Assembly: GCA_002382975.1 (NCBI GenBank)
Contig: DFTB01000006.1
Coordinates: 302,092-366,091, forward strand
Reading direction: 5' to 3'
Source of the DNA: Fibrobacter sp. UBA4223
Lineage (GTDB): Bacteria; Fibrobacterota; Fibrobacteria; Fibrobacterales; Fibrobacteraceae
Length of the DNA: 64,000 bases
The position numbers and the translations under genes are program-made. The notes under the pieces were generated by a model. The model ran no database searches. It was not told the origin of the DNA and saw only the letters and a program-made list of their open reading frames with translations. This document shows, one piece after another, positions 59,242 to 64,000 of the stretch; position 1 is the first letter of the stretch, and every line of letters starts with the position of its first letter.

Positions 59242-59273
59242 TGAATATACAAAAAAACAGGCGGTTGGGCAAG
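59242..59273 (-). promoter_or_regulatory. Promoter of the leu leader transcript
   Basis: CTTG, 20 bases, TATATTCA on the minus strand: three of four -33 bases and a partial TAnnTTTG. The leader ATG follows 5 bases after the -7 box. Confidence 0.5.
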
Positions 59274-59288
59274 AGATGCCTCCAAAAC

Positions 59289-60050
59289 TTATTTCACGCA
59301 ACGCACAGACACGGCGTCATTTTTCATATAGCTGCCGCCACCCGAAAAATGGAACCTGGCATCCAGGGAATACAGCATGGCACTTCCCCCGTCGCCACTG
59401 AACTCCGTATGGTCCTCGTCCGCCGCCCAGAAGATGGTTTCTTCGCCCAAGCCATCGAATTTCGACAACCAACGCTTCCCAGCGGGCAGCGCCCCGAACC
59501 CAGTGGTATCGGTGGCAGGGTAATCCCGTTCCGTCCAACCGGTCTTGCTCCTAAGCGACGGCGACACATAATGGTATTCCGCCTCCACCAGGGAATCCAG
59601 TAAATTCCATTCATCGTAGTTGGGAATATGGAATCCTTCCGGGCAAGCTCCCTGAGTAGGACCCTTCAAATCAGCAAACTTTTTCTGGAAAGACTTATCC
59701 AGCCCCATGGCGGCCGTCCAGCTATAGAGGCGACCGTACTTCTCGCAGTTTTCTTGTTTGTTGTCGTAACACCAGGTCTTGTCCATATTGCAGTCGTAAT
59801 ACCTCAGGTTTTCGGCAAGCCAGGTCATATCGCCCACCTTTGCAACCTTGTAAACGGAGCCATCGCGGGAATCGCAAATGGTCCCTTCCGCAAGGCTTTC
59901 AGGGCAAGCCTTTGGCTCTACGGTGCAGGAACCACTTCCCGAGCCATTTCCGTTCTCGTTTCCTTCCGAAGCAGAAGTCCCCGAGTCGCTATCGCAGGCC
60001 ACCAGAATACAACTGATTGCCGTCACCAACAAATACATCAACTTTTTCAT
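59289..60050 (-). CDS. FISUMP-domain lipoprotein
   Basis: 253 residues. Lipoprotein signal LLVTAISCILVAC with lipobox LVAC, then a Gly/Ser/Asn linker (EGNENGNGSGSGS). The FISUMP domain fills residues ~60-253: VGDMTWLAENLRYYD, YGRLYSWTAAMG, CPEGFHIPNYDEW, TGFGALPAGKRW, IFWAADED and NDAVSVRCVK. Function unknown; a surface-exposed role is likely. RBS AAAGGAG 6 bases before ATG. Shorter than the FISUMP gene at 41787, with no regulator beside it. Confidence 0.9.
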   Translation of the reverse strand: MKKLMYLLVTAISCILVACDSDSGTSASEGNENGNGSGSGSCTVEPKACPESLAEGTICDSRDGSVYKVAKVGDMTWLAENLRYYDCNMDKTWCYDNKQENCEKYGRLYSWTAAMGLDKSFQKKFADLKGPTQGACPEGFHIPNYDEWNLLDSLVEAEYHYVSPSLRSKTGWTERDYPATDTTGFGALPAGKRWLSKFDGLGEETIFWAADEDHTEFSGDGGSAMLYSLDARFHFSGGGSYMKNDAVSVRCVK

Positions 60051-60088
60051 AGTACTCCTTTTACACTCCAATCCACGCTAAATATAAA

Positions 60089-60856
60089 TTAAAACCGCAC
60101 CTTGTAAATCCAGGGCCAGTTCTTGCCCGTAATCCAGAAATCTTTGCCGTCGTAGGCGATGCCGTTCAGCACGTCCGCCTTGGGGTAACGGCGGTTGATT
60201 TCCATCGCCTTTTCGGTAAAGTCCAGGTATTTCAGCACGCGACCGCTGGGCAGTTCGATTACGGCAATCAAGCCAGTGGTCCAGATGTTGGCGTAAAGAG
60301 TGTCCCGGACCACTTCCAGTTCGTTCAGTTGCGACACTTCGCGCCCGTTATCGCGCACGGGGATCGCCCCCACCACGCTAAAGCCGCCCAGCCCTATCTG
60401 CAAGAGTTCGCTGGAGCCGTTGCTCATCAGGAGGGCGTCGCGCCAGTAGGTAAGGCCCCAGCCCTCAGTCGGTATGCGGAACTCGCCCTTCATGGCGAAG
60501 GGCTTGCAATTTAGAATAAACGCCTTTCTGGATTTCCAGGTCAGGTAAAAGATGTCGTCGCCAACGGCCACGGAACCTTCGCCGAAATAGCGTTCCGCAA
60601 GTCGCAGGGAATCCAGAATCTTGCCGTCCAAAGTGCGTCGGTAAATGCCCGACTCGCCGTAATGCCCGGTGGATTCTATCAGGTCCTTGCCGTCAAAAAA
60701 CAGCCCCTGGGTAAAATGGTTCTGCTCGTGAGGAATGGAATCCACGATGGTCGGCACAATGCGGGGGGTATCTGCATAAGACGAGAGACGAAAGACGAAA
60801 GACGAGAGGACTAAAATGGGAAAAAAAAGACGGTTTACCATATTCACAAATTTCAT
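60089..60856 (-). CDS. Glutaminyl-peptide cyclotransferase (plant/bacterial type)
   Basis: 255 residues. Signal peptide ~1-29. Beta-propeller glutaminyl cyclase features: IPHEQNHFTQGLFFDGKDLI, ESTGHYGESGIY, TEGWGLTYWRDALLMSNGSS, LNELEVVRDTLYANIW and VLNGIAYDGKDFWITGKNWP. Such enzymes turn N-terminal Gln into pyroglutamate in the periplasm. Part of the signal-peptide sequence (VLSSFVFRLSSYA) is encoded by a heptamer tract, so this region may have been altered by repeat change. No operon partner. Confidence 0.9.
   Translation of the reverse strand: MKFVNMVNRLFFPILVLSSFVFRLSSYADTPRIVPTIVDSIPHEQNHFTQGLFFDGKDLIESTGHYGESGIYRRTLDGKILDSLRLAERYFGEGSVAVGDDIFYLTWKSRKAFILNCKPFAMKGEFRIPTEGWGLTYWRDALLMSNGSSELLQIGLGGFSVVGAIPVRDNGREVSQLNELEVVRDTLYANIWTTGLIAVIELPSGRVLKYLDFTEKAMEINRRYPKADVLNGIAYDGKDFWITGKNWPWIYKVRF
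60780..60807. repeat. Heptamer tract inside a coding region (GACGARA)
   Basis: Four units GACGAGA, GACGAAA, GACGAAA, GACGAGA lie within the signal-peptide part of the cyclotransferase gene. The 28 bases span about nine codons. Confidence 0.7.
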
Positions 60857-60907
60857 AATCAGCAGTTAGCAATGAAAAATTAAAAATGTTTTGATTACAA
60901 TTCTTTT

Positions 60908-60949
60908 TTCATTGTTCCTTTTTCTTTGCTCTTTTTGTCTTTTTCTAAA
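60908..60949. repeat. Degenerate heptamer tract (TTCNTTT type)
   Basis: TTCATTG, TTCCTTT, TTCTTTG, CTCTTTT, TGTCTTT, TTCTAAA. Weaker than other tracts and pyrimidine-rich, so the register may be chance. Confidence 0.4.
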
Positions 60950-60958
60950 TTGTATGGT

Positions 60959-61525
60959 ATGGGCGCTGTAAAAGAACCGGCCAAAGTCAAAATCATCGTT
61001 GGGATCCTGGCAAAGGACGCCGCCTCGGTAGAGTCCGTCCGCAGCACCCTCCGCGAGCGTTTTGGCGAAGAGGACCTGAACCTGGAACCCTTCCCCTTTA
61101 CCTTTACCAACTACTACAAAGAAGAAATCGGCGACGCCCCCCTGCGGGCCTTCTTCAGCTACGAGCCCCTGGTGGATCGTACCGAAATCGTGGACATCAA
61201 ACTCTGGACCAACGACCTGGAACTTGAAATTGCGGAGCGTGCAGGGACGCCGGGACTCCGCCCCGTGAACCTGGACCCGGGCTACATGACCCTGGGGCAA
61301 TTCTTCTTGGCCACCACCAAGGACCAGCGCCAGCGGGTTTATATCAGTCGCGGGATTTTCGTGGAGCCTACCCTGTACTTTCAGGACGGTCATTTCCACC
61401 ATTTCGACTGGACCTACCGTGACTACCAGAGCGAAAAATATATCGCCTACCTGGAGCAGGTCCGCGCCCGCCTCGCCTACCAGATGAGCACCGGAAAGCC
61501 GTACCGCCTACGCACCAACCCCTAG
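60959..61525 (+). CDS. DUF4416 family protein
   Basis: 188 residues. Opening VKEPAKVKIIVGILAKDAAS, then PFPFTFTNYYKEEIGDA, VDIKLWTNDLELEIAERAG, PVNLDPGYMTLGQFFLATTK, and FHHFDWTYRDYQSEKYIAY match DUF4416. Function unknown. ATG 60959 follows TAAATTG closely, so the mRNA may be leaderless. The stop codon lies in a heptamer tract that runs to the next start. Confidence 0.88.
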   Translation: MGAVKEPAKVKIIVGILAKDAASVESVRSTLRERFGEEDLNLEPFPFTFTNYYKEEIGDAPLRAFFSYEPLVDRTEIVDIKLWTNDLELEIAERAGTPGLRPVNLDPGYMTLGQFFLATTKDQRQRVYISRGIFVEPTLYFQDGHFHHFDWTYRDYQSEKYIAYLEQVRARLAYQMSTGKPYRLRTNP

Positions 61526-61562
61526 CCCCTAAAACCTACAACCTATAACCTACCACCTAAAA
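61521..61562. repeat. Heptamer tract joining a stop codon to the next start codon
   Basis: Six perfect-register units CCTAGCC, CCTAAAA, CCTACAA, CCTATAA, CCTACCA, CCTAAAA. The first contains the DUF4416 stop; the ATG of the DUF486 gene is the next base. Confidence 0.85.
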
Positions 61563-61934
61563 ATGAAAGCCGGAATCATCACCATCGTCCTTCTCATCAT
61601 CAGCAACTTCTTCATGACCCTTGCCTGGTACGGCAACCTCAAGCTGAAGGAGATGCACATCAGCACCGACTGGCCGCTGATCCTCGTGATTCTCGCCAGC
61701 TGGGGCATCGCCCTCATCGAATACTTCTTCATGATTCCCGCCAACAACATCGGGAGCCGCATCAATGGCGGGCCCTTCAGCCTCATGCAACTGAAAATCA
61801 TCCAGGAGGCCATTTCCATCACGGTGTTCACCACCCTGGCTGTCACCCTGTTCCGCACCGAAACCCTCCAGTGGAACCACATCGTGGCCTTCGTGCTGGT
61901 CATCGGCGCCGTGTTCTTCGCGTTCTTGAAATAA
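61563..61934 (+). CDS. DUF486/DMT-superfamily membrane protein
   Basis: 123 residues, four membrane helices (IITIVLLIISNFFMTLAWYG, LILVILASWGIALIEYFFMI, then two more). It matches the DUF486 family (small drug/metabolite transporter-like), e.g. IPANNIGSRINGGPFSLMQL near the middle. Substrate unknown. There is no Shine-Dalgarno site; the ATG directly follows a heptamer tract that begins at the upstream stop. Confidence 0.88.
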   Translation: MKAGIITIVLLIISNFFMTLAWYGNLKLKEMHISTDWPLILVILASWGIALIEYFFMIPANNIGSRINGGPFSLMQLKIIQEAISITVFTTLAVTLFRTETLQWNHIVAFVLVIGAVFFAFLK

Positions 61935-61947
61935 CTTTTATTTTGAA

Positions 61948-62086
61948 AGGGGGAAGCCTCCCCCTCGTCAAAGCCTTGCCCAACCATTGTCATGCCCGCC
62001 TTGAGCGGGCACCTCCGACCCTAACCAGCATCACCATTAAGCAATAGGGCAAGTCTTTGCCTACCCCCTCTGCGGGGACACCCCGC
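61948..62086. repeat. Nested palindromic composite element, copy 2
   Basis: AGGGGGAAGCCTCCCCCT hairpin (61948-61965), CGTCAAAGCCTTGCCC, inner palindrome TGTCATGCCCGCC...GCGGGCA (61989-62011), AGGGCAAGTCTTTGCC, TACCCCCTCT and hairpin GCGGGG-ACA-CCCCGC (62072-62086). Same plan as 45256-45373, reversed there. Confidence 0.7.
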
Positions 62087-62300
62087 AACGCCCCCTAAAT
62101 AATCCGAGTCTCAAGGGCACAGTCGCCTGCAAAAAAGACCGTCGGTCGCAACTTCACTTTGTTCGTCGCTACCCTCCGGATTTTTTGCTTAGCAACTATG
62201 CCCTCTCGCCTCGAAAATGAGTTTCGCGACGCAGGAGGTTGCTCGGTCACGATGTTCCCTCGCAACCCAAGTGTCTAAAGTCAGTGGTTGATTTTCATTT
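62087..62300. other. Gene-free spacer at the edge of the AT-rich island
   Basis: About 215 bases with no supported gene. Contains TCCGAG...CTCCGGATTTTTTGC, which may form a weak terminator, and purine/pyrimidine-mixed sequence of moderate GC. Base composition changes sharply near 62280. Confidence 0.4.
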
Positions 62301-63140
62301 TTAGTCAAGCAAATCTAATTCAATGTTTTTTATTTTTCCGAATTCGCTGATTAATTCTTGTCCGATTTTATTCAAATCCTTAGGACAAACAACTACAATT
62401 TTAATGTTTGAAAAGGCTATGGCAAAATCACGAACACATTCTAATAAAGGGAATACAACTTCTCGAATAGTTGGGGTGCTATTCTTTAATTGCAGAAATT
62501 GTTCAATTACAAATTTCGGATTTTGCAGAAAGATATCACTATACCGCAATCTAAAAAACGCCGTAGATCGTTCTTCATTTTCAAAATCAAAACAGTCAAA
62601 TTCAATCTTTTGCCCAACTCTTTTTGTTAGACAAAGGTTTTTGTCATCAAGTTGATTTTCAAAATCTGCCAACCAAGCCAACCTATCGGTCCTTGCAACA
62701 TTATTTAAATCAAAGTTTGATTCATCTGTCAAGTATTCACAGAAAGGATCATTTATTACATTCTGCAAACCATAGGCAAACGACCCCATTGAATATTTCG
62801 CAAAATGTCCAAAACCCGGCAAATCATTTAGATGTATCGGCTTTTTGCACAGGACTTCTTTTCCTTTTAAGAGATACACTAATCCATTCTGAGATTCATT
62901 TATGCAAACATCCTCTATTTGAGAATAATCCCATAAGAAGAAATCTTTTTTCTTATGCTGTGCCTGTTTTATACCAACAATCGAGTAAACTTTTGTCCCT
63001 TTAGTTTTTAAGCTTTCCTTTTTTCTTGACTCAACACAGGATTGTCCATCATCAAGGTTATATATATACTTTTCTTCGCTTGGCAAACGATTTAATTCGT
63101 TAAAATTGTGATATTGAACAAAGCAAAATTTTTCAGTCAT
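62301..63140 (-). CDS. Hypothetical protein in AT-rich island
   Basis: 279 residues, no signal peptide. It is AT-rich with Lys/Ile/Asn codons unlike the rest of the window. Starts MTEKFCFVQYHNFNELNRLP. Later parts include VARTDRLAWLADFENQLDDK, VGQKIEFDCFDFENEERSTA, ATRLRY-like FFRLRYSDIFLQNPKFVIEQ and a Rossmann-like IAFSNIKIVVVCPKDLNKIG. No family is recognised. Base composition suggests horizontal transfer. It might belong to a defence or mobile region, but nothing shows this directly. Confidence 0.7.
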   Translation of the reverse strand: MTEKFCFVQYHNFNELNRLPSEEKYIYNLDDGQSCVESRKKESLKTKGTKVYSIVGIKQAQHKKKDFFLWDYSQIEDVCINESQNGLVYLLKGKEVLCKKPIHLNDLPGFGHFAKYSMGSFAYGLQNVINDPFCEYLTDESNFDLNNVARTDRLAWLADFENQLDDKNLCLTKRVGQKIEFDCFDFENEERSTAFFRLRYSDIFLQNPKFVIEQFLQLKNSTPTIREVVFPLLECVRDFAIAFSNIKIVVVCPKDLNKIGQELISEFGKIKNIELDLLD

Positions 63141-63308
63141 AAAAGTTCCTGATTATAATACCCATACATTCAAAAAAAATCAAATAACCCTCAAAAAAGA
63201 TTGATCCTTTTAACAGCCTTGCTTCATAAATTCGCCAGAATAGAACCGCATAAGGAAAACGTTTCGAAGAAACTGTCCTATTTTTGGTGAATTGATTGAT
63301 TTAGAAGC

Positions 63309-63920
63309 TTAACCTTCACCCCCCAACAGCCGATAGCGACTGTAAGCTCTGTGATCTTTCTTTATTTCCTTTAGAACTGCGGGAGTAATCCCTTCAGGAA
63401 GAACGCCTTCTCCTATATGCTTATTTGCTTCCTCTTCAAGGATGTCTTTAACATCATTTACAAAGTTGATGAATTTTATATAATCCGCATATTTGTCTTG
63501 ACTTCGCAGTATATCACGATAAATAAATTTTCCATGATCTTTCTTTAGATTCCAAAAATAAAGAAATTGTTCTTCTGTAAGATCCGGATATACACGTTTG
63601 CCTACACGCTGTCTTGCAGCCTTGTTAATTTCTTCCTCTAAAAGCAACAGTTCACTTTTTTCAGGATATGCTTTTTTTAGTATATCACGATAATAAAAGA
63701 GTCCGTTTATGTCTTTATCATTCCACAAAAGTTCAAACTGCTCGTATGTAAGTTCTGGAAATTTCTTTTCTCCTGATCGTTGCCTTGCAACTTTTTCGAT
63801 TTTCTCCTGTAAACTGCCAATATCCTCAATTTTCATGTAATCATTGATTTTTTTGACCATTTGCTCCATATTATCTAATTGTTTTTCTATATCATAAACT
63901 CGCGATTCAATAGATTTCAT
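63309..63920 (-). CDS. Hypothetical protein with coiled coil and three internal repeats
   Basis: 203 residues. Residues 1-45 form a coiled coil (SIESRVYDIEKQLDNMEQMV). Three copies of an ~55-residue unit follow: ARQRSGEKKFPELTYEQFEL plus WNDKDINGLFYYRDIL; ARQRVGKRVYPDLTEEQFLY plus WNLKKDHGKFIYRDIL; and a diverged ANKHIGEGVLPEGITPAVLK plus DHRAYSRYRLL. No family recognised. The conserved P-x-LT-x-EQF and F-x-YRDIL suggest a small repeated helical module. Its start overlaps the stop of the partial frame at 63917. Confidence 0.7.
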   Translation of the reverse strand: MKSIESRVYDIEKQLDNMEQMVKKINDYMKIEDIGSLQEKIEKVARQRSGEKKFPELTYEQFELLWNDKDINGLFYYRDILKKAYPEKSELLLLEEEINKAARQRVGKRVYPDLTEEQFLYFWNLKKDHGKFIYRDILRSQDKYADYIKFINFVNDVKDILEEEANKHIGEGVLPEGITPAVLKEIKKDHRAYSRYRLLGGEG

Positions 63921-64000
63921 AGATTTTGCGACATCTCTTTGTATAATTTCGTCCTCTTTTTTATTATCATGACAATTTTGATTATTCCGGCGTACTTAGA
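63917..64000 (-). CDS. Possible C-terminal end of an upstream gene, cut by window edge
   Basis: Open frame from the window edge to TGA at 63917-63919, overlapping the next ATG as ATGA. It encodes 27 residues (e.g. KYAGIIKIVMIIKKRTKLYK), AT-rich like its neighbour. The ATGA overlap suggests an operon, but a 27-codon frame can occur by chance. Confidence 0.35.
   Translation of the reverse strand, partial: SKYAGIIKIVMIIKKRTKLYKEMSQNL

Noticed and set aside
62301-63920. A defence or toxin-antitoxin system in the AT-rich island
   Set aside because: No nuclease, kinase, transferase or toxin motif is visible; only composition hints at transfer, so I keep the genes as unknown.

Overview
The window most likely comes from a Fibrobacter chromosome (phylum Fibrobacterota, a rumen/gut cellulose degrader). 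The evidence is two lipoproteins with the Fibrobacter succinogenes major paralogous domain (41787-44039 and 59289-60050), a TIGR02147/DUF4423-type protein of the family known mainly from Fibrobacter (44023-44925), a family-9 cellulase with a C-terminal type IX secretion-like sorting domain (32243-34405), a class I fumarase suited to succinate fermentation, and promoters resembling the Bacteroidota TTTG/TAnnTTTG type. Coding DNA is moderately GC-rich and mostly densely packed. The last ~1.7 kb is strikingly AT-rich and looks acquired. No rRNA, CRISPR array, intact transposase or prophage is visible.

Layout. 1-9.5 kb: envelope proteins, trpS divergent from an RNase D-like exonuclease, then folate and rRNA-methylation genes, an AEP-primase-like/RecA protein, a TrmA-fold protein lacking the usual catalytic Cys, and a LysM protein. 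9.5-17.7 kb: a tiny membrane ORF, a histidine kinase/response regulator pair, a TPR plus beta-propeller secreted protein, a peptide-binding lipoprotein and pssA. 17.8-32.1 kb: peptidoglycan peptidases, ruvC, a DnaG/DnaB-like primase-helicase fusion, a glycosyltransferase, a UbiD decarboxylase, a secreted metalloprotease, cysE, nth, an HD hydrolase, a pseudouridine synthase and a PAS-HD-GYP protein. 32.2-41.2 kb: GH9 cellulase, fumarase, an Ala/Pro-rich membrane protein, tex and a DUF3300 protein. 41.3-49.3 kb: the TIGR02147/FISUMP pair, a repeat-rich spacer, a thioesterase, glgB and a sugar nucleotidyltransferase. 49.4-60.9 kb: tRNA-Lys, a Xer recombinase, leuB, an SDR, pmbA, a glycosyltransferase, an aminotransferase, leuA with its own attenuator, a second FISUMP lipoprotein and a glutaminyl cyclase. 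60.9-64 kb: DUF4416 and DUF486 proteins, a nested palindromic repeat, and the AT-rich island.

The most notable signals are regulatory or repetitive. (1) leuA is preceded by a classical leucine attenuator: a 19-residue leader peptide with five consecutive Leu codons, a terminator hairpin and a short alternative pairing. (2) Many spacers carry tandem 7-bp tracts whose sequence differs but whose period is the same; several contain stop or start codons and one lies inside a signal-peptide sequence. (3) About ten small palindromes ending in RATGAC are scattered through the window; one is inserted in frame in an aminotransferase and another lies in a lipoprotein signal peptide, as Rickettsia palindromic elements do. 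(4) Several longer structured repeats occur in two or more copies with compensatory stem changes.

Links between genes: leuA and leuB serve leucine synthesis from separate loci. The cellulase, a DUF3300 protein and the glutaminyl cyclase fit a pathway in which exported proteins acquire N-terminal pyroglutamate. glgB and the nucleotidyltransferase are convergent sugar-metabolism genes. All function calls rest on reading motifs by eye; no database search was run.
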